From assembly GCF_018873765.1 (NCBI RefSeq), contig NC_057918.1, positions 7,944,862-8,008,861 on the forward strand: a stretch of DNA of 64,000 nt, in the 5' to 3' direction. Origin of the DNA: Telopea speciosissima. Its lineage: Eukaryota > Streptophyta > Magnoliopsida > Proteales > Proteaceae. This document shows positions 46,926-59,021 of the stretch, in pieces; the stretch's first letter is position 1; each line of letters begins with the position of its first letter. The position numbers and the translations under genes were made by a program. The notes below the pieces were generated by a model that searched no databases, was not told the DNA's origin, and worked only from the letters and a program-made list of their open reading frames with translations.

Positions 46926-47990
46926 CAACTAGGGAGCATTTTTTCCCCCAGCTCAACTGGGGAATTGCTGTAAAGAGTGTAATTAAATGGCTGTGTACTT
47001 TTAGTATGGGTACATAGTTGTAGATTTCACATTCAATTATAATAGCAAATGATCTGTAATAATGATAAACAATTTTCCTAGAATGTATGTGATCAGGTTG
47101 TGTTCGAGTGTGATATTTTCCATGTTCTTCGATCTCTGTACTTGATGGAAATTGTTTTCTCCAAATAGGTTAGGGGGATGAAGGCGGGATTATGTCAATC
47201 CGCAAGCTTTACCAGTGGCTGATGCCAGTAAAAATTATCTGTTCTTACTATACTGTATCTTTGTGGTTTCTTAAAAGAAAGTAGAAACATATTTAACAGC
47301 AGAGTAAACTAACTTTTTCTTTGCTCTTCATAAGAATCTGGGTTTTAGAAAGAGAGATGCATGCTGGTCCTGGGAAATCAATCTCAACTTCTAGTTACAA
47401 TTAGGGTTGAACCCCCCCCCCCCGCCCCCCCCCTCTTGTAGCTTTTGTTTGTATTGTATCATATTCTCTGGTAAATGGTGGTATGCATTATTTTATAAAT
47501 TTCCAAAAAAAAAAAAGAAAGAATTTTTATACAATTGCTTGTACATAGATACTTTTCCCTCTGCTTCCAAACAACCCAGCAAGTGCACCAATGGAAGGAT
47601 ATTACAAAAAATTCTTCAGCCTTTGTAGCTGCCTGCCCTTGGCTGATAGTAAACCATAAAACATCTCTTTTGTAGCTTAGAGACGCTAAAGGTTGTCCCA
47701 TGCATTTATGATCAAATGTTCTTCATAAAATGAGAACAATGTGGATTTTTTATTCAACTGGGGTTGAATATATGAGTTGGAATCGGGTTATATACTGATG
47801 TGTCTAATTATCAATTCGACTAACAAAAGATACAGTCAGTAACCTCTTCTATTTGATTCAGGGTTTTAAAACTACTGTATTTTTAGGGTTAAGGCAGATT
47901 TTGGCAAATTCCTGACCAATTCAGGTCGATCTGGATCGGAATCAGATCGAAGCCAGTACCAACCAAATTGGATCGGACTATTCTCCATTA
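46926..47990 (+). other. 3' untranslated and intergenic region after the coiled-coil gene
   Basis: The stop codon at 46923-46925 is followed by AT-rich sequence. AATAATGATAAAC at about 47057 and TTAATTATAATAGC-type sequence may belong to polyadenylation signals. A C run lies at 47410-47431. 47880-47990 carries a GGATCGGA-rich repeat just before the LINE. Confidence 0.5.
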
Positions 47991-50900
47991 TTGATTGATA
48001 CTGAAGGGCGGCATTTTGGGGGAAAACAACCTTTTTGTTTTGAATCAACTTGGTTTAAGCACCCTGCTTGTGAACCTGTGGCAATCAATGTTTGGTTTTC
48101 GTCCTCTTCACATTCTCCTTCTTCTATTTTGCATCAAAAGTTAAATGAGTGTAGGTGTGATTATATTAGGTGGAATAAGGAGGTGTTTGGCCATGTTCAA
48201 TCACGTATCAAATCTCTAACTATTGATATTGATAGATTGCAACGACAGCCCCTAACTGATGCCATTAATTCTGAACTTTTATCTCTTCAACAATCTCTTG
48301 ATGATGCTTTTGCAAATGAAGATGAGTTATGGAGGTAGAAGTCAAGGGTTTCCTGGTTGAAGGAGGGAGATCGAAATACAAGTTTCTTTCATGCTTCAAT
48401 CTTGCAAAGAAGGAACTTCAATCGGATTCTGCATATGAAATTACCAAATGGTCAATGGACTCAATCTGACCATGAGTTATATCAGGATATTATTGGCCAT
48501 TTTAGTCCGGCTTTCCATTATGAGGGTAGCGATTCTTCTTTATTGTTCTGGATTTAGTTATACCTTGTATTTCACAAGCCACAAATGATATGCTTTGTGC
48601 TATTCCCTCATTGGAAGAAATGCGTGATGCATTATTTGCTATGAGTCCCCTCAAATCACCTGGTATTGATGGCTTTCCACCAGCATTTTTTAAAAAATAT
48701 TAGGATATTATTGGAGATGATCTTTATTTAGTTGTGACAAATTTCTTTGAGACGGGTGTTATGTCTTCAATGTTGAATGAAACTTTGGTTTGTCTTATGC
48801 CAAAGGTTTCACAACCAGAATCTCCTGATCAGTTCTGCCCAATAGCTTTATGTACTATTGTACGCAAGGTTGTCACAAAGATTATTGCATCAAGGTTGAA
48901 GACTATTTTGGCTGATATTGTATCTCCATTTCAATCAGCCTTTATTCCTTATAGGGCAATCTCTACCAATGTTTTGATTGCTCATGAGTTTTTCAACTAT
49001 ATCAATAAAATGAAGAAAGTAAAGAAAAAATTAGTGGCATCAAAGCTTGATATGAAGAAGACATATGATAGATTGGAGTGACCATTTATTAAAAATATGC
49101 TTCTAAAGATGGGTTTTGCAACACATTGGGTGAAAATGATTATGGCTTGCGTATCATCTGTTTCCTACCAGATTCTTATTGATGGAGCATCGAGGGGTAC
49201 TGTAATTCTTTCACGGGGAATTCGGCAAGGAGACCATTTATCACTGGCATTATTTATTATATGTTCTCATGTCTTGAGTTGTTTACTCCAGAAGGCTGAA
49301 TTTGATGGTGAAATTAAAGGAATCAAAGTATGTAATCGTGCTCCGCCAATTACACATCTCTTGTTTGTTGATGATAGTCCACTATTTACTGAAAGCAAGT
49401 TGCATGAATTATATTTCCTAAAGGCATGTCTATCTACTTATTGTAAGGCATCTGGCCAAGAAATTAGTTTGAAGAAGTCTTGTATGACTTTTTCACCAAA
49501 TACTCATCCTAGAATCAAAAGATGGTTCTCAAGAATTATAAAGATTCCATATGATTCTGGCCCTAAGAAGTATTTGGGATTTCCTATTGATTTTGGTGTT
49601 TCTAAGACTACCTTATTCCAAGATCTCTCCTCTAGGGTGCGTTAAAAGGTCCAAAGTTAGAAGGCTAAGCTTCTTACACATGCTGGAAAGAAAGTCTTAT
49701 TGAAGTCTGTGGTGTTTTCTATGTCAAACTATGCATGTATGCATTTTAAACTTCCAGCTTCATACCATAAAACATTGCGGCAAATGGCATCCAATTTTTT
49801 TATGGGATGATACTGATGGACGGCCTAAATTACATTGGATATCTTGGGAGCGACTATGTTTATCAAAGGAGAATGGTGGTTGGGGTTTTCGTGACCCTAC
49901 ACTTCACAATAGTGCTTTACTATCAAAGACTGCATGGCACTTATGGTCTGATCCCAATAGTCTTTTGTTTCATTTTTTAAAAGCTATTTACTTTCCTCAT
50001 ATTGATTTTTTGAGGGCCTCAACTGGTCATCGTCCTAGTTGGGGATGAAGAAGTTTCGGAGGGGAAGTGGGTCTTGTGTGCTGGTCTATATTGGAGGGTT
50101 GGTGATGGTGCCACTATTGATATTTGGCATGATGCTTCGGTGCCAACATTGAAGGATTACAAAGTCTCTACAACTCCAACAGATTTATCATGGCCTTTGA
50201 AGGTTTTTGATCTTATTGATCAAACTAATAGAACTTGGCGCTATGATCTGTTGCAAACCTATTTTAATGATGTTGAAATTTGTATGATCATGCAGATTAA
50301 TCTATCGATCTTTCCTCATACGGACAGATTGGAATGGATGGGGAGTTAGAATGGTGTTTTTTGGGCACGAAGTGCCTATCATCTCCTCTCTAATAAGGAG
50401 TGTGAGAATCATTTATTGGGTGCAACTTCTTCCAGATTACATTCTTGGAGTTAGATAGACTCAAGTGTTTGGAAAATCATTTGGAGTTGTAGAACCATGC
50501 CTAAGATACAACGGTTTTTATGGAGGGCTTGTGCCTTTGGCCTAGCAACTGGAGATGCTCTTGCAAGACGTAATGTAAATGATGATCCACTGTGTGGTCG
50601 ATGTGGTGATCGAGAAACTATCTCACATATTCTCTTGGGTTGTCCTTACGCCAGAGTGGTATGATTTGGATGTCCTCTAGGTTCTGTCTCGCCAACCGTT
50701 TGTCATCTTTCGATTTCTGATTGGATTTTAGGTTGAAAATCTTTTTCCACAATGGGGAAAAAGGAGTGCAGATCATTGATAACCCTTTCTAGTTTTGTTT
50801 GCTGGTTTTTATGGTTATCAAGAATTGATATGGTATTTAGGCGAAAGGTTTGGCATCCCAATGAAGTTATTGTTGCTGCAATGAAGGCGTTCCGTTCAAA

Positions 50901-51415
50901 CTGCTGCTGGTTCATCTAATACTACACCGACACATCTAATGTCACACCAATGGATAGCGCCCCATATTGATTATGTTAAATGTAACTGTGATGCTAATTT
51001 ATCCTCAGTTACAAACAAATCTAGAATTGGATATATTTGCAAAGATCACTGTGGTATGCTTTTATTTGCCTTCTGAAGTCCAATATCCTTTTCAGATGTG
51101 TTGATTGGTGAGGCTATTGCAGTTCAGATGATGATGTTGGAAATGATCTCAAATGATTACACTCATGTCATGGTTGAGACAAATAATCTGAATCTGATTA
51201 CATATGTTACAAGTGGTTGTGGAACTTCTCCCTTACACATTCGGGTAATTGTTGAAGATCTCATACATTTATCTTCTTTCTTTGTATCTTGTAGCTTTAC
51301 TTGTATTCTATAGGAGATTAACAATGTGGCTGACATTGTCGTTATCATGCACGACTGATTGACCCATTTCCACTCCATGGTTGCGTGAGATGTATTCATT
51401 CTCATTTACCCAAAA
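47991..51415 (+). mobile_element. 5'-truncated, decayed LINE (non-LTR retrotransposon)
   Basis: The frame at 47991-48557 (one TAG inside) reads FHASILQRRNFNRI, typical of the region before the polymerase. 48734-49645 holds reverse-transcriptase motifs: LDMKKTYDRLE (with the following Trp now TGA), SRGIRQGDHLS, and FVDDS in place of FADD. 50480-50670 reads as a zinc-binding zf-RVT segment (CGRCGDRETISHILLGC). 50960-51360 resembles the plant LINE RNase H (CNCDANLS, then LIGEAIAVQMMMLE). The endonuclease is missing, so it is 5'-truncated. The end is A-rich (CCCAAAAACAACAAAAAAG, about 51409-51428). Stops and frameshifts make it inactive. Confidence 0.85.
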
Positions 51416-51628
51416 ACAACAAAAAAGAGTTTGTCAAAGACGTAGCATATACGGCCGGCCTCTAAAATTTTGAAATCACGATGAGAAGGAAATATCCTGT
51501 TTGTTTCCATGTAAAAAGGTGGAAAAATTCTCTAGCCTTCCGAACAGACGCGTTGTCCCAGTCTTCACTCTCAACGACGGAAGAAATAACTTTCCGACTC
51601 AGCCTGCCAACCCTCTCCCTCATCTCCT

Positions 51629-51661
<33 letters not shown>

Positions 51662-52348
51662 AGTCACAGAGTTTCTGGTACAGAGGTAAGAATTGTTTAC
51701 AGGTAAGAAACTGCTTTGGTGGGGGAGGGGGGGGGGTTCTACTTGCTGGGTTATTTTAGGTTCGTTCTATCCTTGTTTTGAAAAGGCTACCTTGAATTCT
51801 CCATTACCGAAATTCCCAAGTTTATATCATTCAAGATGAGATTCTTAACGCAACTGATATGACTATTGACATTCATCACTTTTAACTATAATGAATTCAT
51901 GCTTTTTACTTTAGCCAAAAAAAGAATTCATGCTTTTTAGGATTCCCAATAATCAAATTATGGTCTGTCTCTTTATTGAAACAATTTACTAGTTTGATTT
52001 CCATTTTTCCGGCCTTTGAATAAAATCGATGTAGGAAAAGAATTGTGGGATTTATTAATGGTTACGAAAATCCATAGTTTACCTTTTGAGTTCTTAGTCA
52101 TTAGTAACTGCAAGTTGTACATACATTTGCTTACAATTGAAAAAAAAAATTAGCTTTTGAGTATCGGTTGTGGGTTTTTGATTTCCTGCTCGCCATGTTC
52201 TATCTATATAAAGGTTCTCTTTTGGGAATTTTAAGAAGGTATAAGATGTGTTTGAAACATATATTTGATGTTGGCCGGGTACCAATCCTTCGAAAAAATT
52301 ATGTTTAATGACTTCTTGATTGTTCCAAACAATTTGCAGCTTTAAACC
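51416..52348 (+). promoter_or_regulatory. Promoter, 5' leader exon and leader intron of the Ig-unit paralogue
   Basis: A TC-rich stretch (51627-51662) precedes GTTTCTGGTACAGAG/GTAAGAATT, a good donor at about 51686. The acceptor CAATTTGCAG/CTTTAAACC ends just 9 bases before ATGGCTCC at 52349. I infer a non-coding first exon of roughly 51500-51685. The region directly follows the A-rich LINE end. A G run lies at 51719-51735. Confidence 0.55.
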
Positions 52349-53327
52349 ATGGCTCCAGGTTATAGAAACTCCGGTGAAACAGCTCCTGCGGGTCAAGATC
52401 CAAGGCCCTTATTTTCTTCTCCTCTTCCATCAGCTAGAGGAGATGATCCTTTACCAGCTATCGAAGGCCTCCAAGTTTCAGGGGAAGCTTTTCCAGGCCA
52501 ACTACTGCATGCATGCGGATACTCTACTAATGGAACCACCGTTTGTACCTTTGAGGTAAACTCAATTCATCAGAATCTCTCTCAACATTGAAGGACATGA
52601 AGTTGCTTTCAAATGCCAATTTCAGATACCATTTCCATTATGAATCTTATAATGTTTTCTATTCTATTATGTTTTACAATGTGCAGTGGATACGTTATTC
52701 AGAAGATGGATCCGCAAACTACATAGAAGGTGCCCTTAACTCCCTCCTCACATTTCCTAATTTTTGAAAATCCTATTTTAGTTATTATTCTGAGAAGTTG
52801 GGTCATGAAAATCCTTCTGCAGGAGCAAAGGAATCCACCTATTTAGTTACTGCTCATGATGTGGACTCATACCTCGCAGTTGAAGTCCAACCTAAGGATA
52901 ACAGGGATCGCAAGGTACTTAACATGATCACTGACTCATAGTACTAACAATGCTGGATTAAATTTCTGTTTGAATTCATTTTATTTGAAGGCTGCAACTT
53001 TATAGAGATAACTTAAACGTCAAAAACTCAGTGTTTGTTTGGGTTAAGAGTATGTAATCTGGATTATGGTCCGATATTAGCTCTATAAATTAGTCATTAC
53101 ATGCTTAATTCATGTGAATCTGGGGTTTTCTTTCTTCTCTCTTTCTGATCATTTAAAGTTGGCCATAGGATTTTGTGTCTTTGCCTTCTTTTTGATCTTG
53201 GTGTAACCTATTAAATCTGTGACCTCAGGGTGAAACAGTTAGGGCCTTCGCCAATGAACAGAGGAAGATCACTTATGGTGAGCCAACTAATTTGACCGAA
53301 TTAGTACAGGGCCAGGAGCTTCAATGA
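52349..53327 (+). CDS. Small paralogue carrying only the AIR9/SCAB-like Ig unit
   Basis: Exons: 52349-52555, 52687-52729, 52823-52914 and 53229-53277. Exons 2-4 are 43, 92 and 49 nt, exactly the lengths and phases of exons 15-17 of the large coiled-coil gene, and intron sequence just after exon 4 is also similar. The protein starts MAPGYRNSGETAPAGQDPRP, then GDDPLPAIEGLQVSGEAFPG and WIRYSEDGSANYIEG. About three quarters of the ~100 domain residues match the large gene by eye. No coiled coil and no PH-like half are present; I could not find an exon equal to the next one of the large gene before 55216. If exon 4 reads through its donor, the frame ends at TGA 53325-53327, giving 146 residues. 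Start context AAACCATGGCT is excellent. It may be a functional single-domain gene or a truncated duplicate; expression would decide. Confidence 0.72.
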
Positions 53328-53373
53328 AGTATGAACAGAGGAAGATCACTTCTGGTGAGCCAACTAATTTGAC
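53229..53373 (+). repeat. Direct duplication of the exon 4/donor segment
   Basis: About 43 bp (GAACAGAGGAAGATCACTT, then one variable base, then TGGTGAGCCAACTAATTT) occurs at about 53256-53298 and again at about 53333-53374. The second copy carries its own GT donor but no acceptor-bearing exon start. Confidence 0.85.
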
Positions 53374-55215
53374 CCAAGTGGTGCATCAAAAGAGGATGCT
53401 TATTTACTTGAATCTGCAGTACTTATGTTGTATGGATTTTCTTTAATTGATTGTGCATTGTATGTACTTCTGGTTGCATAGAAGCCATTCTATTTTCTGC
53501 AAAAAAATGCCAAATGGATTCATATACCTTCCATGTTTTTGAACTTTGAACAATCTGTAAGAAGCTATAATTTTTCTGAATTTCAAGAGGAGCATGATAT
53601 AATTGAAACGATTCTGGAGTTTGAAAAAAGAGCATTCTAGTAAAGTGTTTGGTCATATAAAGGGTTTCTCTGACTTGTACTTTGAAATATATTTTAGAAA
53701 CAATAGAAATCTTCTAACTTGGGAAACAGCCTCTCCACGAAGTGGGGGTAAGGCTGTGTACATTATGACCCTTCCCCAGACCCCGCAGGGACAGAAGCCT
53801 CGTGCACTGGGTACGCCCTTTTTAGTAATTTTCTAACTGTGATTAGGTTGTCCTGTTATAATATAATTTTCAATACTTTTTTTTTTTTTCATGATCACTT
53901 CAGATTTTAAAATGGCTTAACTGTCTTCTTTTTCTCCTTTATGGAGCATATTGGAACACATATGAAAATGCCTTTCTAATGTAGCTCTATATTTTCATTT
54001 CGTAGGTTAAAAGGCGGTGAGCATACTAGATGTCATCCATACCAAAAATGAGAAAAATAATTGTTCTATTCCAAGGACACATGATTTCATAGACAATTTG
54101 AATATTGTATGAAATGTGGTGTTAATGTATTCTGCGTAAGTGTGATGTTTACTAGAGATCAATATATTTCCTGCTGTAGTTTTTGTTTGGTTCCTTTAAT
54201 TTGGATCTCCTGGGAGAAGATATTAAAACAGTACATGTGGATGATTTCTGTCTCACATATATTGTAGATAAAAAGCAATCAGCACAATTTTTATCATTAC
54301 TTAAGGCCTTATTGTATTTTCCAGCATGTTCATTCTATTGCTTGCTCTTTTGTGGTGTTTCTTTTGAATCCTCTGATTCATATATCAAAAATAGACCTGT
54401 GTTTCCATATCCATCAGCATACTAAGCACCTTCGGTAGCAACAGCTTACAATTGAATATCTTTCTGAAGTTGCAAACATTCAGTTTGAAGCTTGAAAGAT
54501 TTTTAGTTTGTCAGATGTTGGTAGAAAGAATGTATTATATATTGAATTAGGTAAAATCGGAACTACGTCCCAATGAGTACATCAATATGTAAGGTGTTCA
54601 AGACTTCAGAGTTGGTAAACCATTTATTTAAGCATTTTCAGGCTCTTCTGAGAGTTGGAAGCACTTTTTGAAGTTATTTGGAATGATATATAGAGTGAAT
54701 TCGGTTCAGAGGGCTTGGGAGAGTGGGGAGCTTCTTTGGAGATGCACTTTATATCAATCTTTTTGGTTCTTTGGATAGGAATCAAGAGGGAGATAATTTC
54801 CAGAGATAAACTCTATAGCAAGCAGTATTAGACATGCATGACCAAGATAATGTTTGATGCATTTGGTATCAGAAGAAGAAAACTCCATCAACCGAAAATA
54901 AGGGATAGGTTCTTGGTAACTTTCATGCTGTTCTCCTTTGTACAAGCCTCTTGTACTCTTTCTTTTTTTTACTCACAAAATCCATATTTTACAATCAAAT
55001 TGGATAAAGGTGTTTGTAAAAGATGACTGTAACCATGATGAGAAGTAATTATAATAGCTAATAAAATATACATGAACAAAATCAAATCAGATGAAGGTGT
55101 ATCAGATAAGTGTGTACCAAGGATCATCCCAAAGGCAGTGAGCTAGCTGTACAGTGGATAAAGACTTCTCCAAATCTGAAATTTAGCATGTGTACAATTA
55201 AATGAAGAGATGTTT
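53374..55215. other. Region between the Ig-unit paralogue and the PGM-like gene
   Basis: AT-rich, with scattered short frames and no recognisable family. I searched for later exons of the coiled-coil gene (the DPEMQEQ and GYLDIWEP segments) and saw none. 53736-53815 (CCACGAAGTGGGGGTAAGG, then ACCCCGCAGGGACAG) is a GC-rich insert that looks like a short interspersed repeat. Confidence 0.5.
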
Positions 55216-57428
55216 TTAGTTACAGTTTGGGGGTTTTGAACACTTATATACAGCAGAGGCTGGTTGCTTGTAAGTAGGTATGCTCATGGCATCAACAAAT
55301 CTAACTTCACCAGGTCCAAAGGACAGATCTCTATGCCTGCAAAACAGCAAAAATGACAAACCATCATAAAATTACTCTATCGTTACCGGACTGGCAACTA
55401 CAATAACAGTGAAGTATTCAAGAAATCATTATGCCATTTTAGGTTAGAATAGTAGTAGTTATATATCAATAGTTTTACCTGCGAAGATCAAGTCCAACTA
55501 ATCCAGCTTGCAAGACGGTCAAGTTGTCGGAATCTGGTGAAACAATAATCACTGTATCCCCAGAATATTGGGTTTCCAGAATAGACATGAGCTGTGTTAC
55601 TCGAACAAACACATCAGAGATACTTTCATTTGGAGTCCCATCATCAATAGGAGGTGGCTTGATGCTTGGTGAAATACCATCTAATGTGTACACCTGAGGA
55701 ATTATGCCCAAAAAAGGGGGGAAAAATCATATATTGATAACTTCAAAATATGCTTGAAAACATACAACTAGGTCCTCATACATGTGATTTGGACATGAAT
55801 GTTTTTACATGCCCCCCTCCTCCGGCATAAGGACAATAATGCATACAAGAAATTTCTAACTTCATGCTTCTAATGGTTTTATACTTGAATCCTGTACTTG
55901 TTTTGCATCAGTTTTATATATCTATCTAACATCACACTGGTCAACTTCAAGTCTAAAAAACAGCAGAGTAAGTAGCTGAAATTGGGGTTGGGGGGGGATG
56001 CCAATTCTTTTTGGTAAATTTGAGAAAATTTGTGCTGGATTTTGAGCGATCTCCTCACTTATTTAGGACTGGAATCGGTCCGATGAGATTGGATTGGTAG
56101 TCTTTTGCAGGGTATAACAGTATATACCCTGGATTGTTCTTTGATAGAGTATGTCTGAGATCCCGACCCTTATGTAAAACATTATACACAGCAACACTAG
56201 CAGCTCTCTGAAGAAGTATATTGGGAACTGCATGAAGAACCCCCCTCCCCCATCACAAGATAGGCTGATCAGGGCTAGGGCTTTTCACCTATCCAATTAA
56301 TTGAATTTGACAGATAGAATTCTGTGACTTTGAAAGAATTCCAAGAATTCCAATAATTGAACTTATGTTGCGATTTGCAATTTGGCTACTCTAGTTTGGG
56401 TTTCTATCACCATCTTTACTTTCATTACTTGCAGTGGATGAACCAGCCCTTTCACTTTGAAATTTCAAAAAAGCTTCCCTCTTCAATAAAACTAAGAACA
56501 CTTTGCCTCAGAAGAGTGATAATAGAACATACAACCAGATGGTCAATAGCTATCTTACTTACCTCTGCAAGGGCATTCAGTTTCTTTCCTTCGTAAGCTC
56601 CCAAGCCACGAGCATCCAAGAAACTGTACTCTGGAACAATATTACTTCCATTCCTCCCCCCCCGGCCAAACCCCCCAATCAGACAAGAAAATTAAGGAGG
56701 GGAAAAAGTTGAAAACTTATAATGCTGATCAACAATCAATTATACAGAATCGTACATGTAGTTCAAGCTTACCTGTGATTAATCCCATTGACGGAGGCAA
56801 TGATCTCAGCAGCCTGGTAAGCTCTCTGAGTGATGGAAGGCCAAATCCAGCAACTTCCTTCGCAGGCCCTCATCTCTTTCAGCTCCAAAGCGGCCCTAAT
56901 CATCTGCTTCTTCCCAACTTCTGAGAGACCGCTATCCATAGACGTCTTTGCAACTGGGTTCGTATTAATTATCCCAAGATTCTCAAATTCTGACTCGCCA
57001 GCCCGAACCAGATAGTACCTTTTTTTTTTTTTCAGAATCAGAGATGAATAAATTCATGTGAATTAATTAGCCAAAAGATATAACTCCCCTAATTTGAAGT
57101 TACTTGCAGAGATTGGGTCTGATCGATGGATTGATAGAGGAAAGAGTCTAGAGAGTGTCTTAGATTACCGATTGTTGAGGCGAACTGGGGGCATTTGGAA
57201 AAGGCCTTGGGCATCTGCGACCGGTGGAGATTCGAGCAGAGAACTGGCGAGGAAGAAAGGAGTGGTGGAGAAGGCGAGGGAGATCAGCAGAGAACGACGG
57301 TCGATGGGTTTTAGTTTCTTTAAAAGAGAATGGTTTTTTAAGTTTCTAGAATTTGGAAGAGTAGTAGTAGTATTGGGTGACGGAAATGGAGGGATTGCAG
57401 TGGACGTTGAGGTGCTTAGCACATTCAT
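55216..57428 (-). CDS. Plastid phosphoglycerate-mutase-like protein (catalytic His lost)
   Basis: Exons on the minus strand: 57428-57169, 57018-56773, 56644-56563, 55693-55479 and 55336-55216 (260, 246, 82, 215 and 121 nt). They total 924 nt, 307 residues, with matching phases and GT-AG borders. Residues 1-43 are a Ser/Thr/Pro-rich chloroplast transit peptide. R44-R45 followed by a hydrophobic stretch and ADA (71-73) looks like a twin-arginine thylakoid-lumen signal. The mature part has the histidine-phosphatase fold layout, but the RHG motif is LVRAGES (Ala93 instead of His) and the second histidine site reads VSPDSDN (Pro249). Both catalytic histidines are therefore absent, so it is probably a pseudoenzyme. 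I recall plant lumenal PGM-like proteins with the same RAGES motif, so this may be the family state and not local damage. The start is the first ATG; an in-frame TTG further upstream is not needed. Confidence 0.88.
55694..56562 (-). other. Intron 3 of the PGM-like gene
   Basis: The donor is GAG/GTAAGTAAG and the acceptor is ATTCCTCAG/GTG. 869 bp, AT-rich, with G and C runs. No element was recognised. Confidence 0.75.
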
Positions 57429-58022
57429 ACTTCTTTGAATTAACAAACTTTCTTCGCTCCATGGTTCTTAATCCAGAAGATCTTAAAATGATTGGATAGG
57501 ACTGTGAGATTTTAAGAAGGGTATTTCGGACTTATACGATAATAAAAAAATAAAAAAACAAAAAGGGAAAATTACATCTGTCTCTTGTACTTTGCCCTAA
57601 TTACACATTCCTCCATTCAACTTTGCCCAATTACAAGGTTGAATTGAGCTCAGCCCAAGGCTTCAACCTTAGCCCGACCCAACCCTGACCCCGGGCCTGA
57701 AAATTTCAACTGTAATCTGCCCTCAAGGTTGAAAATTCCAGTTCAGGCTGTGTTCGCGCTCAGGGCAGGCCAAGGTGGGCTTGCACCGACAAGGCTAAAT
57801 TTGTACCCCTAACCATATGTGAGACGGCATAGGGGGAACGCGGCCAGACAAAGTGCATTTTCTCAGTCGGAAAATTAATTATGGACTGAAAATCAAAATC
57901 AAAGTGAAGAACATGGATTGAGGGATCGCCAAGGTTAACTCACGATTGGCATTATATATGGGAAGTTTGAGAGAAGTAATCGTTTGCTTTAGTTGATGGG
58001 TGTTTTGCTAGCGCAAAGGGGT

Positions 58023-58051
58023 CTTATTTGATGAAAAATTCATCAAATAAG
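58023..58051. repeat. Perfect 13-bp hairpin
   Basis: CTTATTTGATGAA and TTCATCAAATAAG separated by AAA. Confidence 0.9.
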
Positions 58052-58993
58052 GCATCAAACATCACAAAACCATGGCTCATCAAGAACAAAAATTCTTAGA
58101 AAATAACATAAAACAACAAAACAAAACATAAACCAAAGAAACATAAAATCATTAAAAAAAATAAAATACAAAACATAAATATTAAAAATAAAAAAACAAA
58201 AAAAAAAACAGGAGAGTAAATTTCAGTAAAAAAAATAAAGGATGAAAACTAATTATAAAACCCATCAAAAGCTAATTAAACATCATATCCATCAGTTTAT
58301 GGTATGTCGTTGTCGCCCTACTGTGGGTGCAGGAACTACCCAAAAACTGGCACCACAGAGTATCTTCCAACATGCAATGAAGGTTAGCTGACGTCAATGA
58401 TTCATCGGTCAATCAATCGATGGTGTCGGTAGATTCCTTTTATGTGTTAGCCAAGCCAGTCTTACTTAACCATAGTGTCTCGAGAAACCTCGAGAGCTTT
58501 AAAAAATGGGTTTCATAACATCTTGGAACATCTTGATCATCATCGTCTTAAAGTTCACTATCAGGAGACAAAATGAGATGCCTACATAGGAAAATAATGA
58601 TGTTAGGATTCTGGGTGAACCTTTCCCCCATGATGTAGAAAAACTTTATCCACACTTCGATTATAATTCTATTTTGACGATCTAAGATAGATTTGGTACG
58701 AATTTAGTCAAAATTTTGCAAAGATGACTATTGCCAGCAAGTATAGATATATATAAAACGAAAGAGAAAATGGTGATTTATTTCGAAAAAAGATGTACTC
58801 ATGAACATGTCTTAATTGGCAAAGAAGAACATGAAATGAACTCAACGTCATAGATTTCAGGGTTCCTTGGATTGGTGTTCTCTCCCATGCATGGTTTGAG
58901 GTATCATATTGGATCGGCTGATTTTGGCTGAATCGGATTGATATAGGCCAAGAACGATCCGATCCAACTGTACAGATAGGAGTAAAATTGTAA

Positions 58994-59021
58994 AATATAT
59001 ATATATATATATATATATAAA
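58994..59021. repeat. (AT)n microsatellite
   Basis: About fourteen AT units. Confidence 0.95.

Noticed and set aside
57429-57446. Upstream TTG start for the PGM-like protein
   Set aside because: Plants start at AUG; the ATG at 57428 begins a normal transit peptide.
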